DNA of 42,258 bases, taken from Planctomycetota bacterium (lineage in GTDB: Bacteria > Planctomycetota > Planctomycetia > Pirellulales > UBA1268). This document shows, one piece after another, positions 1 to 8,005 of this stretch; within the stretch, counting starts at the first letter, position 1; the number at the start of each line of letters is the position of its first letter. The DNA lies in contig JAGWVR010000024.1 of assembly GCA_018970785.1 (NCBI GenBank), positions 1 to 42,258 of the forward strand, in the 5' to 3' direction. The position numbers were made by a program, and so were the translations under genes. Below the pieces are notes generated by a model. It saw nothing but the letters and a program-made list of their open reading frames with translations. It was not told the DNA's origin and ran no database searches.

Positions 1-52
1 CGGGCGCGGGAGCCGCCCGCCGCGCCGCCGGGAGCGGTGAATCGCGCGGCTC

Positions 53-82
53 CTGGCGCCGGGGGAGGCCAGGTCCTACAAT
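53..82 (+). promoter_or_regulatory. Putative sigma70-like promoter of gcvT
   Basis: The -10 box TACAAT is at 77-82. A weak -35 box, CTGGCG, lies at 53-58 with an 18-base spacer. The predicted transcript would start near 89 and give a leader of about 45 bases to the gcvT start at 135. The rest of 1-119 holds no gene that I can see. The -10 box is good and the -35 box is poor. Confidence 0.4.
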
Positions 83-134
83 CCGCCACCCGCCCGATCC
101 GGATCGCGGGCCTTTCGTCGTGAGGTGCCCAGAC

Positions 135-1289
135 GTGACCACCGCATCGCTCCGCACGCCGCTCCACGACTGGCATCAGACGCACGGTGGCCGGATGGTC
201 GATTTCGCCGGGTGGGCGATGCCGGTCCAGTACGCCTCGATCGTCGACGAGCACCTCGCCGTCCGCCGTGCCGCGGGAATGTTCGACGTCTCGCACATGG
301 GACGGCTGACGGTCACCGGGCCGGGTGCGGCGGGATGGCTCGAGGAGCAGCTCACCCGGCGCGTGGCGGGGATGGCCCGGGGCCGGGTCCGCTACACGCT
401 CGTCACCGCCGAGGACGCCGGCGGCACCCGGATCCTCGACGACGCGCTGGTGGTCAACGGGCCGGTCGTGCCCGGCGACGCCGCCGCCGACACCTGGGGG
501 CTGGTCGTCAACGCCGGCAACCGGCAGCGCGTGGTGGAGTGGCTGCGGTCGCGGCTCCCCGCAGCGGGCGTGCGCCTCGTCGAGCGCACGGCAGAGACGG
601 CGATGATCGCGGTCCAGGGACCGGCCGCGGTGGGCATCGTCGCCTCCCTCGCCCCCGCAGCCGACCGGCCGCGGCTCGAGGCCCTCGGCGGCTATACCTC
701 GACGGTGACGACGCTCGCCGGCGTCCCCGCCGCGGCCAGCCGCACCGGCTACACCGGCGAGGACGGCTTCGAGGTGGTGGTCGACGCGACAGCGGCCCAG
801 CCCGTCTGGGAAGCGCTGCTCGGCGCCGGCGCCGCGGCGGGGCTCGTCCCCTGCGGCTTGGGGGCGCGCGACACGCTGCGGCTCGAGGCCGGCATGCCGC
901 TGTACGGTCACGAGCTCGTCGAGGACAGCGACCCGTTCGCCATCGGTCTGGGCCTCGCCGTCGATCTCGAGGGCCGACGGTTTCCCGGCTCGGAGACCTT
1001 CCGGGCCGCGGCCGGCCGCCCGCCCGCCCAGGTCCGCGTCGGGATCGTCTTCGAGGGGCGCCGGGCGGCGCGCGAGGGGAGCCTCGTCACCGCGGGAGGC
1101 GCGGCGTGCGGTCGGGTGACCAGCGGCAGCTACGTGCCGTCGCTCGGCCGGGCGGTCGCGATGGCCCTCGTCGACGCCCGCCACGCCTCCCCCGGCACGA
1201 CCGTCGACGTCGTCGTCCGCGACAGCGGCCAACCGGGCACGGTGGTGGCGCTGCCGTTCTACCGTCGGCCGCGCCCGGCCGCCGGCTGA
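135..1289 (+). CDS. gcvT: Aminomethyltransferase (glycine cleavage T protein)
   Basis: This is the T protein of the glycine cleavage system. It moves the methylene unit from aminomethyl-lipoyl H protein to tetrahydrofolate and releases ammonia, in the cytoplasm. The 384-residue length fits the family. The N-terminal stretch GGRMVDFAGW and the folate-site motif ILDD (aspartates at about 102-103) are visible, and RTGYTGEDGFE is also typical. I chose the GTG at 135 rather than the in-frame GTG at 120 because GAGG at 122-125 is well spaced for 135 and the resulting N-terminus matches the family. The gcvH gene follows 95 bases downstream on the same strand. No gcvP is present in the window. Confidence 0.95.
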   Translation: MTTASLRTPLHDWHQTHGGRMVDFAGWAMPVQYASIVDEHLAVRRAAGMFDVSHMGRLTVTGPGAAGWLEEQLTRRVAGMARGRVRYTLVTAEDAGGTRILDDALVVNGPVVPGDAAADTWGLVVNAGNRQRVVEWLRSRLPAAGVRLVERTAETAMIAVQGPAAVGIVASLAPAADRPRLEALGGYTSTVTTLAGVPAAASRTGYTGEDGFEVVVDATAAQPVWEALLGAGAAAGLVPCGLGARDTLRLEAGMPLYGHELVEDSDPFAIGLGLAVDLEGRRFPGSETFRAAAGRPPAQVRVGIVFEGRRAAREGSLVTAGGAACGRVTSGSYVPSLGRAVAMALVDARHASPGTTVDVVVRDSGQPGTVVALPFYRRPRPAAG

Positions 1290-1308
1290 GCCGCGGCGCG
1301 GTCGAGGC

Positions 1309-1338
1309 TTGGGATCCCGCACCCCGCGCCGCTATCCT
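1309..1338 (+). promoter_or_regulatory. Putative promoter of gcvH
   Basis: TTGGGA at 1309-1314 and TATCCT at 1333-1338 are separated by 18 bases. They sit in the gcvT-gcvH gap, about 46 bases before the gcvH start. This suggests that gcvH can be transcribed separately from gcvT. Confidence 0.45.
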
Positions 1339-1384
1339 CTCCGTCCCGAACCGCCCCACTCACTTCCCGGGAGTCGCCGCCGCC

Positions 1385-1771
1385 ATGTCCGCCCCCCTGC
1401 GCTTCGCGAAGTCGCACGAATGGATCCGCCCCGAGGCCGACGGGACGGCGACGGTGGGGATCTCGAAGTACGCCGTCGAGGCACTCACCGATCTGGTGTT
1501 CATGCAACTGCCGAAGGTGGGCACGCGCGTCGAGGCGGGGCAGTCGTTCGGTGAGATCGAGAGCGTGAAGGCGGTCAGCGACCTGTATGCCCCGGTGTCG
1601 GGCGAAGTGGTCGCCGTGAATTCCACGCTCCCCGACCGGCTCGACACCCTCGGCAGCGATCCCTACGGCGAGGGCTGGATCGTGCGCATCCGGCCCGACG
1701 ATGCCCGGGCCCATGAAGGGCTGCTCGACCAAGCGGCCTACGACGCCCTCATCGCCGCGAACCCCCATTGA
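1385..1771 (+). CDS. gcvH: Glycine cleavage system H protein
   Basis: This is the lipoyl carrier protein that shuttles the aminomethyl intermediate between the P, T and L proteins. It has 128 residues, the normal family size. The lipoylated lysine is K62 in the motif ESVKAVSDLYAP. The N-terminal SHEWIRPE and the GEGWIV near the C-terminus are also characteristic. The ATG at 1385 gives the expected N-terminus, although no strong ribosome binding site precedes it. A probable lipoyl/octanoyl transferase gene starts 46 bases downstream, which fits modification of this protein. Confidence 0.96.
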   Translation: MSAPLRFAKSHEWIRPEADGTATVGISKYAVEALTDLVFMQLPKVGTRVEAGQSFGEIESVKAVSDLYAPVSGEVVAVNSTLPDRLDTLGSDPYGEGWIVRIRPDDARAHEGLLDQAAYDALIAANPH

Positions 1772-1817
1772 GCCGCATGGCGGCCAGCGCGCCATGGCCC
1801 CGGGGGAGGTCCGTGGG

Positions 1818-2609
1818 ATGAGCGAGCGATCGGCGCCGGAGTCGCTCCCCGTCTGGTTCGACACCCCGGTACCCGGCCCCGTGAACATGGGAGCCGACGA
1901 ATGGCTCGCCGCGGAGGCGCTGCGCCACGGCGGGCCGGTGATCCGGGTGGCGCGGTGGTCCGAGCCGACGCTCTCCCTCGGGGCCTTCCAGGTGCGGCGT
2001 GCGGTGCCCGACGCCCTCCGCGGCCTGGCGCTGGTGCGCCGGCCGAGCGGTGGCGGTGCGATCGTGCACGGCACCGATCTGACCGTCGCGATCGCGGTGC
2101 CGCGGAGCCATCCGTGGGGCGAGTCGGTCCAGCGGCTGTACGACGAGGTCCACGGCGCGCTGGTCGCGGTGCTCCGCGGTCATGCGATCGCCGCGCGGCT
2201 CCATCGTGACGCGCCGGTCTCGGCATCCGGCGCCGAGGAGCCCTACCTGTGCTTCGACCGCCGCTCCCCCGGCGACGTGGTCGTCCCGACACCCGCCGGG
2301 ACGGCGAAGATCCTCGGCAGCGCGCAGCGCCGTCTCCAGGCGGCGGTGGTCCAGCACGGCTCGCTGCTCTGGGTGGCGAACATGGCGGTGGCGGCGCCGG
2401 CGCGGCATGCCGGAGTCGCCGAAGTGGCGCGGGCCGCGGGTGTCGCCCTCGCCTCGGACGAGATCGTCGACGCCTGGCTCGCCGGCATCGCGGCCGCGGC
2501 CCGGCGTCGGCTTGAAATGCAATCCGGATGCACGTGGGACCAGGCCGGACCGGTGATCACCGAATTGGCCGGGAGATTCCGCGATCCAGCGTGGACGGAG
2601 CGTCGATGA
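1818..2609 (+). CDS. Lipoyl/octanoyl transferase or lipoate-protein ligase family protein (LplA/LipM-like)
   Basis: This 263-residue protein belongs to the biotin/lipoate A/B ligase fold. Visible family motifs are RRPSGGGAIVH at 74-84, the lysine loop AKILGSAQRR around K164, and a cysteine in YLCFDRR at about 145. The Cys position resembles LipM-type octanoyltransferases, but lipoate ligases share much of this pattern, so the acyl donor (octanoyl-ACP or free lipoate) is not settled. The ATG at 1818 has a strong GGGGGAGG ribosome binding site at 1802-1809. Its position just after gcvH suggests that it helps load lipoate onto GcvH; that role is inferred from context. Confidence 0.82.
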   Translation: MSERSAPESLPVWFDTPVPGPVNMGADEWLAAEALRHGGPVIRVARWSEPTLSLGAFQVRRAVPDALRGLALVRRPSGGGAIVHGTDLTVAIAVPRSHPWGESVQRLYDEVHGALVAVLRGHAIAARLHRDAPVSASGAEEPYLCFDRRSPGDVVVPTPAGTAKILGSAQRRLQAAVVQHGSLLWVANMAVAAPARHAGVAEVARAAGVALASDEIVDAWLAGIAAAARRRLEMQSGCTWDQAGPVITELAGRFRDPAWTERR

Positions 2610-2712
2610 CACCCAGGGGCGGCTGCGGGCGAGCCATGGACCAGACCGCCCCAACCGGCCGCGTCGGCCCGTGGACGGCAGGGGTCACTGGTGCGATTGG
2701 CGAGACCCGGGA

Positions 2713-2718
2713 TAAGAT
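2713..2718 (+). promoter_or_regulatory. Possible -10 box upstream of the FHA gene
   Basis: TAAGAT occurs about 87 bases before the FHA gene start, in a 195-base gap with no other feature that I recognise. No convincing -35 box lies 16-19 bases upstream, so this is weak. Confidence 0.25.
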
Positions 2719-2804
2719 TGGGCGTTGAAGGTGGGAGTGGGTTGTGGCCGATCGGAGCGCCGCACGGGTCGGTTGCGTGCGGACTGCTGCGCCAGGGGGC
2801 TTGC

Positions 2805-3530
2805 ATGATCACGAAATTGATCGTGGCCAACGGAAAAAGCGCCGGCCGAGCCATTCTCATCAAACGCAACACGCTGCTCATCGGGCGCGCCGAGGAGTGC
2901 GACGTCAGACCGCTGAGCGAGGATGTCAGCCGGCGGCACTGCGCCGTCCACGTCGGCCCGGCCGATGTCTGGGTCGAGGACCTGGGAAGCCGGAACGGCA
3001 CGTTCGTCAACGGCGAGAGGATCAGCGGCAAGGTCAAGGTCGCCTCGGGCGATCTGCTCCGGGTCGGTGCCCTCGAGGTCCGGATCTCGTGCACCGAACC
3101 GGCAGTCGCGGCCGAGTCGGATCAGGACGTGTCGCGGTGGTTGATGGCCGATGACTCTCCGGCCGGCATGTACGACACGACGCGGTCGCTGAAGCCCGAG
3201 CCATCCGCCGCGAGCGACGCCAGCAGCATCCATCACGTGGCGTCCGCCCCGGAACCGTCCACCGACGGCACCGGGTCGATGGTTTCGGGAATTGCCGGGG
3301 GCGGCGGCACGTCGGCCGGTGCAGCTTCGACGGGGATCGGCTCGGGAAGTGCGACCGTCGCCGGCGGCAGCCGGGGCGATTCGTCCCGTGTCGGCTCGAC
3401 GGTGGGCATCGACGCGCTCCGCGACAGCAAGGGGAAGCCGGCCGGCCTTCCCGCCAATTCCAAGAAAGCGGCCGAGAACTCGCGCGACGCGGCCGCCGAG
3501 GCGTTGAAGAAGTTCTTCAACAATCGCTGA
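2805..3530 (+). CDS. FHA domain protein with low-complexity tail
   Basis: The 241-residue protein carries a forkhead-associated (phosphothreonine-binding) domain at about residues 1-96. The core motifs are all present: IGR at 26-28, SRRH at 42-45 and GSRNGTFVNG at 61-70. Residues of about 125-200 are rich in Ser, Gly and Ala and probably disordered. The C-terminal 45 residues are basic and helix-prone (ending LKKFFNNR). FHA proteins bind phosphothreonine targets of Ser/Thr kinases, which are abundant in planctomycetes; no kinase is adjacent here, so the partner is unknown. The ATG at 2805 has an AGGGGG ribosome binding site at 2794-2799. The first 38 in-frame codons upstream look non-coding in character, so I exclude them. 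Confidence 0.88.
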   Translation: MITKLIVANGKSAGRAILIKRNTLLIGRAEECDVRPLSEDVSRRHCAVHVGPADVWVEDLGSRNGTFVNGERISGKVKVASGDLLRVGALEVRISCTEPAVAAESDQDVSRWLMADDSPAGMYDTTRSLKPEPSAASDASSIHHVASAPEPSTDGTGSMVSGIAGGGGTSAGAASTGIGSGSATVAGGSRGDSSRVGSTVGIDALRDSKGKPAGLPANSKKAAENSRDAAAEALKKFFNNR

Positions 3531-3566
3531 AGCCCCGGGCCGGCGCGGCGGTGAGGCCGTGCCGAC

Positions 3567-3579
3567 CATGACGGTCATG
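3567..3579. other. Short inverted repeat in the FHA to small-protein gap
   Basis: CATGAC and GTCATG arms of 6 bases flank a single G. A second hairpin, AGCCGG at 3591-3596 with CCGGCT at 3606-3611, follows closely. Neither is followed by a T run on the plus strand. They may form a weak transcription end or a protein-binding site, or they may be chance. Confidence 0.25.
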
Positions 3580-3724
3580 CCGTCTCTGCGAGCCGGAAAA
3601 AACCCCCGGCTTGCCCCGCCGGAACAGCTTCCGTCGTGCATGCTTCCCTCGGTTCTTGCCCCACCCGCCAGGTCGCCCCGACCGGCAGGGACGAGCGGGC
3701 GAAACCCTCAGGAGGACATCCACG

Positions 3725-3967
3725 ATGGTCACCAGCGCGATTCGCCCCCGTCGCCCTGCCCCGCATGCCCAGGCCCCCCGGGCTGCCCGTGGCACCCGGC
3801 GCCGCCTCGTCGATCCGACGACGTGTGAGCGCGACTACCGGCCCGAGGAGTTGGAATTCATGCAGGCTCTCGACCGCTACAAGCGGGCGAGCGGACGGAT
3901 GTTTCCCACCTGCAGCGAGATCCTCGAAGTGCTCCGGGGACTCGGCTACCAGCGCACCGCGAACTGA
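3725..3967 (+). CDS. Small conserved protein, unknown function (planctomycete type)
   Basis: This is an 80-residue protein with a basic, proline-rich N-terminus (about residues 1-28) and a compact C-terminal part. The core motifs, [18 protein letters not shown] followed by [14 protein letters not shown], are of a type I recall as widespread in planctomycete genomes, but no function is known to me. The start is well supported: AGGAGG at 3710-3715 lies 9 bases before the ATG. It has no obvious partner among the flanking FHA and TPR genes. Confidence 0.75.
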   Translation: MVTSAIRPRRPAPHAQAPRAARGTRRRLVDPTTCERDYRPEELEFMQALDRYKRASGRMFPTCSEILEVLRGLGYQRTAN

Positions 3968-4019
3968 GGCCGGCGGGGGCGATCGTCGGGCGCCTGGCAT
4001 GACGATGGCGCGACTGACG

Positions 4020-4049
4020 TTGTCGGCGTGGGTGGGGGGCCGCTAGTGT
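4020..4049 (+). promoter_or_regulatory. Putative promoter of the TPR lipoprotein gene
   Basis: TTGTCG at 4020-4025 and TAGTGT at 4044-4049 are separated by 18 bases. Transcription would start near 4056, only 4 bases before the GTG at 4060, so translation more probably begins at the ATG at 4099. Confidence 0.45.
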
Positions 4050-4098
4050 CCGCTTCCCGGTGTCCTTTTTGGACCGACCCCGCCCTGGTCGGCTCGCG

Positions 4099-4884
4099 AT
4101 GCCCATGCTGTCGGTTGCCGTGTGCCGGTGGGCCCGCTTCGGCGGGATGGTCTTCCTCGCCTGCGCCGCCGGCTGTGGCGGACTCGGCCGAAACGACAAT
4201 GCCGAGGGGGTGAGGCTCTACCAGCAGGGCAACTACCTCGGCGCCGTCACCCACTTCCAGCAGGCGCTCCACCGTCAGCCCGGCAGCCCCGACTGCTTCT
4301 ACAACCTCGGGGCGACCTACCACCAACAGGCCAAGGTCTTCGGCCGTCCAGAGGACGTTCGCACGGCAGAGCAGTACTACAACCTCTGCCTGTCGCGGGC
4401 CCCCGACCACCCCGCCTGCAACCGCGGTCTCGCCGTCCTCCTCGTCGAGACCGGTCGCAGCGACCGGGCAGTCGGCCTCCTCGACGGGTGGGCCCGTCGC
4501 CGCCCCACCGATCCCGATCCGCAGATCGAATTGGCCAGGCTCTGCCAGGAGCACGGCGACCTGCGCGAAGCCGAGACCCACCTCGTCGACGCGCTGGCGA
4601 TCTCCCCCGGCAACCCCCGGGCGCTGGTGGCGCTGGGGCAGTTGCGGGAGGCCACCGGCGACACGACGCTCGCCCTGGCCAATTACTCCCGCGCGCTGGC
4701 CGCCGACGGTGGCCAGCCGGTGGTCGCCGCGCGGGTCGCGGCCCTGTCGCCCGCACCCCCGGTGACCCGCGTCGCCGCACTGCCTCCGGCAGGTGGGTTT
4801 CCTCCACCTCAGCCATCGCCTCTGCCGCAGGCCTGGGGACCGGGAGGACCGCTGCCCTTCACCGGGACGCCTCCGGCCCGTTGA
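4099..4884 (+). CDS. TPR repeat lipoprotein
   Basis: The 261-residue protein has a signal sequence ending in ACAAGC (candidate lipidated Cys26), so it is probably a membrane-anchored lipoprotein. TPR-like helical pairs cover about residues 34-205. One repeat is clear at VRLYQQGNYLGAVTHFQQAL followed by a YNLGATYHQQ helix. The last 45 residues are rich in Pro, Ala and Gly. The start is uncertain: a GTG at 4060 is in frame, but it lies almost at the predicted transcription start, so I prefer the ATG at 4099 (4105 is also possible). A terminator-like hairpin begins at the stop codon. The function is unknown; TPRs usually mediate protein-protein contacts. Confidence 0.8.
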   Translation: MPMLSVAVCRWARFGGMVFLACAAGCGGLGRNDNAEGVRLYQQGNYLGAVTHFQQALHRQPGSPDCFYNLGATYHQQAKVFGRPEDVRTAEQYYNLCLSRAPDHPACNRGLAVLLVETGRSDRAVGLLDGWARRRPTDPDPQIELARLCQEHGDLREAETHLVDALAISPGNPRALVALGQLREATGDTTLALANYSRALAADGGQPVVAARVAALSPAPPVTRVAALPPAGGFPPPQPSPLPQAWGPGGPLPFTGTPPAR

Positions 4885-4909
4885 CCGCCACGGCGGCGGT
4901 TTTTATCCT
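4881..4909 (+). promoter_or_regulatory. Putative promoter of serC-serA overlapping the terminator
   Basis: TTGACC at 4881-4886 and TATCCT at 4904-4909 have an ideal 17-base spacer. The -35 box overlaps the last codons of the TPR lipoprotein gene. The transcript would start near 4916 and leave a leader of about 118 bases before serC. Confidence 0.55.
4884..4904 (+). terminator. Terminator-like hairpin with T run after the TPR lipoprotein
   Basis: The stem is ACCGCC (4884-4889) with GGCGGT (4895-4900) around a 5-base loop, followed directly by a T run at 4900-4904. It starts on the last base of the TPR lipoprotein stop codon. The same bases form the spacer of the predicted serC promoter, so the hairpin could also act as an operator. 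Confidence 0.6.
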
Positions 4910-5033
4910 GCCGAGCCTCCAGGTGGTGGCCCATGGAGCTCGCAATTCCGCATGGTCCGCGCTGGCGGGCGCGGTGGGAGCGTCCAGCCGGCCCCCGCCA
5001 TCCCAGCCCGGCGCGCCCCTGCGGAGCCAGCCC

Positions 5034-6176
5034 GTGACCGAAGCGAAGCGGACGACGTTCGCCGACCGGCTCTTCAATTTTTCCCCCGGGCCGGCCGTCC
5101 TCCCCGTCGAGGTCATCGAACGGATCCAGGCCGAGCTCCCGACCCTGCCTGGCGTGGGGAGTTCGATCCTCGAGATCAGCCACCGCAGTCCGGCCTTCGA
5201 CCGGATCCTCGAGGAGACGGTCGCCGAACTGCGCGGTCTGCTGGGCGTGGGGAACGATCACGAGATCCTCTTCCTGCAGGGGGGCGCGAGCCTGCAGTTC
5301 TCGATGATCCCGATGAACCTGCTGCGGGGCACCGGCCGGTCGGCCGATTTCCTCCTCACGGGCACGTGGGGGGCGACGGCGATCAAGGAGGCGCGCAAGG
5401 AAGGAGCCGTGCACGTCGCCTGGGACGGCGCGGCGACGCGCTACGATCGGCTCCCGGCCGTGGCCGACGTGCGGCTCTCCGATGCACCGGCCTACGTCTA
5501 CATGACCAGCAACGAGACCATCCAGGGGGTGCAGTGGCAGACCGATCCCGATTTCGGACCGGCTCCGCTCGTCTGCGATGCGTCGAGTGACTTCCTCTCG
5601 CGCCCCGTCGCCATCGACCGCTACGGTCTGTTCTACGCGTGCGCTCAGAAGAACGCCGGCATCGCCGGAGTGACCGTCGTGGTGATCCGCCGGGACCTCC
5701 TCGAGCGGTGCCCCGACGGGCTGCCGACGATGCTCGACTACCGGACGCACGCCACCAACGGATCGCGGGCCAACACGCCGCCGGTGTTCGCGATCTACGT
5801 GCTCGGCCTGGTGTGCAACTGGGTCCGCGAGCGGATGGGGGGGCTCCCCGGGATGGCTCGGCACAATGCCGCCAAGGCCAAACTGCTCTACGACGTCCTC
5901 GACGCCTCCGACGGCTTCTATGCGGGCCACGCCCGCGCCGACTGCCGTTCGACGATGAACGTCACGTTCCGGCTTCCCGGCGAGGAGCTCGAGAAGGAAT
6001 TCGTCGCCGGGGCCGCCCGCCGTGGGCTGGTCGATCTCAAGGGCCACCGATCGGTGGGCGGGATCCGCGCCAGCATCTACAACGCGATGCCCATGGCCGG
6101 GGTCGAAGCGCTGCGCGACTACATGATCGAGTTCCAGTCGGCCCGCCAGGCCACCGCGGCCGCAGGCCGCTCCTGA
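5034..6176 (+). CDS. serC: Phosphoserine aminotransferase
   Basis: This PLP enzyme converts 3-phosphohydroxypyruvate and glutamate to phosphoserine and 2-oxoglutarate, the second step of serine synthesis. The 380 residues fit the family (about 360). Visible marks are NFSPGPAVLP at 15-24, the LQGGASLQFSMIPMNLL segment at 81-97 and the PLP lysine K206 in YACAQKNAGIAG. The GTG at 5034 is chosen because the family N-terminus begins about 12 residues later and a CGGAG site lies at 5021-5025. The serA gene follows after 56 bases without a clear promoter, so the two are probably an operon. Downstream enzymes such as SerB are not in the window. Confidence 0.96.
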   Translation: MTEAKRTTFADRLFNFSPGPAVLPVEVIERIQAELPTLPGVGSSILEISHRSPAFDRILEETVAELRGLLGVGNDHEILFLQGGASLQFSMIPMNLLRGTGRSADFLLTGTWGATAIKEARKEGAVHVAWDGAATRYDRLPAVADVRLSDAPAYVYMTSNETIQGVQWQTDPDFGPAPLVCDASSDFLSRPVAIDRYGLFYACAQKNAGIAGVTVVVIRRDLLERCPDGLPTMLDYRTHATNGSRANTPPVFAIYVLGLVCNWVRERMGGLPGMARHNAAKAKLLYDVLDASDGFYAGHARADCRSTMNVTFRLPGEELEKEFVAGAARRGLVDLKGHRSVGGIRASIYNAMPMAGVEALRDYMIEFQSARQATAAAGRS

Positions 6177-6232
6177 CCCGCGCCGTATTCCTCCCGGTCC
6201 GACCGCTGCGGCCGACGCCCCGGATTCCCGCC

Positions 6233-7882
6233 ATGCCCTCCATCATCGTGCTCGACACTCTCAGCCGCGACGGCCTCGCCCTGCTCGACGCCGCCGCCGC
6301 GTCGGGGATCACCTACGAAGTCCGTACCGGGCTGTCGGGGGCGGCGCTGCGGGAGGCCCTCGCCGCCCACGACGGCGCCATTTGCCGCAGCGGGGTGAAG
6401 GTCACCGCCGACGCGTTGGCCGGCAACCAACGGCTCCGCGCGATCGTCCGCGCCGGAGTCGGCACCGACAACATCGACAAGGAGGCGGCGACACGGCAGG
6501 GCATCGTCGTGATGAACACGCCGGCGGGCAACACGATCAGCACCGCCGAACACACCTTCGCCCTGATCCTCGCGCTGTCGCGCAACGTCGCCGCCGCCGA
6601 CGCCAGCCTCCGGGGCCATGCCTGGGATCGGAACCGGTTCATGGGGGTCCAGCTGGCCGGCAAGACGCTGGGGATCGTCGGCCTGGGGCGGATCGGCCAG
6701 GCGGTCGCGCGGCGCGCCGCGGCCTTCGAGATGAAGGTCGTCGGCTACGATCCGTTCCTCACCCCCGAGCGGGCCGCGGAACTGGGGATCGAGCTGGTGG
6801 ACACCGTCCGCGGCATGCTCCCGATGGTCGACTACCTCACGGTCCACACGCCGCTCACCGACGAGACCCGTCACCTCGTGGGTATGGATGCGCTGCCGCT
6901 GCTCAAGCGCGGAGTCCGCTTGGTCAACTGCGCCCGCGGCGGCATCTACGACGAGGCGGCGCTCGTCGAGGGGCTGCGCCAGGGGATCATCGGGGGCGTG
7001 GCGCTCGACGTCTTCGAGAAGGAGCCGTGCACCGACAGCCCGCTGTTCGGCATGCCGGGCGTGCTCGTCACTCCGCACCTCGGCGCCAGCACGGAGGAGG
7101 CGCAGTCGCAGGTGGCGGTCGAGGGAGTGGGCCTGCTGGTCGATTACCTCACCTCCGGCACGATCCGCCACTCGGTCAATGCCGCCGCCATCGACGCGGC
7201 CCAGCTGGAGGGGGTGCGGGGGTTCGTCGACCTCGCCTGGCGGCTCGGGCTGTTGCTGTCGCAGATCGACGCCCCGGCGCCGCGCTCCTGCTCGATCGCG
7301 TACCGCGGCGAGATCGCGGGGCGCAACACGCGCTTGGTGACCTCCGCGTTCGCCGCCGGGCTGCTCGAGTCGGCGATCGAGGACGTCAACATCGTCAACG
7401 CCGAGATGCTGCTCCGCGAGCGGGGCATCGACCTTGTCGAGCAGAGCCGCAGCGACCCCGGCGCGTTCAGTTCCGTCGTCGCCGTCGACCTCGTGTCGGG
7501 AAACCGGGTCCACCGCGCGGCGGGCACGCTGTTCGGCCACTCGATGCCGCGGCTGGTGCAGCTCGAGGGGCACCGCCTGGAGGCCTACCTCGACGGCATT
7601 CTCCTCGTGTTCACCCACCAGGACGTGCCCGGGATCATCGGCCGCGTGGGCACGATTTTCGGCGGGCTGGGGGTCAACATTGCCCAGATGACGGTCGGCC
7701 GTGCCGCTCCGGGCGGCGACGCGATCGGGGTCCTCAACCTCGACTCCGCACCGTCTGCGGAAGCCCTGGCGGCAGTCGCGGAGTGCCCCGGCATCAAGTC
7801 GGCCCGCGTCGTCACCCTGCCTCCCGCAGGGCGCCTGCCGGGGTGGCTCGTCGGCGCGGGGAACGCCCAGCCGCGGAAGTGA
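6233..7882 (+). CDS. serA: D-3-phosphoglycerate dehydrogenase, long form with ACT domain
   Basis: This enzyme oxidises 3-phosphoglycerate to 3-phosphohydroxypyruvate with NAD, the committed step of serine synthesis. It has 549 residues, which matches the long SerA type with an intervening domain and a C-terminal ACT domain. The NAD-binding motif GIVGLGRIG is at 147-155, and the catalytic triad is R235 (NCARGG), E264 (FEKEP) and H282 (TPHLGAST). The ACT domain begins at about residue 455, with DVPGIIGRVGTIFGGLGVNIAQM visible. The ACT domain is the usual site of serine feedback control in this family. It is the partner of serC directly upstream. Confidence 0.97.
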   Translation: MPSIIVLDTLSRDGLALLDAAAASGITYEVRTGLSGAALREALAAHDGAICRSGVKVTADALAGNQRLRAIVRAGVGTDNIDKEAATRQGIVVMNTPAGNTISTAEHTFALILALSRNVAAADASLRGHAWDRNRFMGVQLAGKTLGIVGLGRIGQAVARRAAAFEMKVVGYDPFLTPERAAELGIELVDTVRGMLPMVDYLTVHTPLTDETRHLVGMDALPLLKRGVRLVNCARGGIYDEAALVEGLRQGIIGGVALDVFEKEPCTDSPLFGMPGVLVTPHLGASTEEAQSQVAVEGVGLLVDYLTSGTIRHSVNAAAIDAAQLEGVRGFVDLAWRLGLLLSQIDAPAPRSCSIAYRGEIAGRNTRLVTSAFAAGLLESAIEDVNIVNAEMLLRERGIDLVEQSRSDPGAFSSVVAVDLVSGNRVHRAAGTLFGHSMPRLVQLEGHRLEAYLDGILLVFTHQDVPGIIGRVGTIFGGLGVNIAQMTVGRAAPGGDAIGVLNLDSAPSAEALAAVAECPGIKSARVVTLPPAGRLPGWLVGAGNAQPRK

Positions 7883-7958
7883 GCGGTCGCCAATTGGCAC
7901 ACGCGCTCGGCGCGGCGCGGGACCGCTCCCGGTGGCGCGCCCGCGCGGTGCCCGCGGT

Positions 7959-7987
7959 TTGACGGTCCACCGGCCTGACCCCACAAT
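7959..7987 (+). promoter_or_regulatory. Putative promoter of the secreted TPR operon
   Basis: TTGACG at 7959-7964 and CACAAT at 7982-7987 are separated by 17 bases, which is close to the sigma70 consensus. It lies about 20 bases before the ATG at 8006. Transcription would start near 7994. Confidence 0.55.
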
Positions 7988-8005
7988 GTCAACCGGGGCG
8001 GTGGA

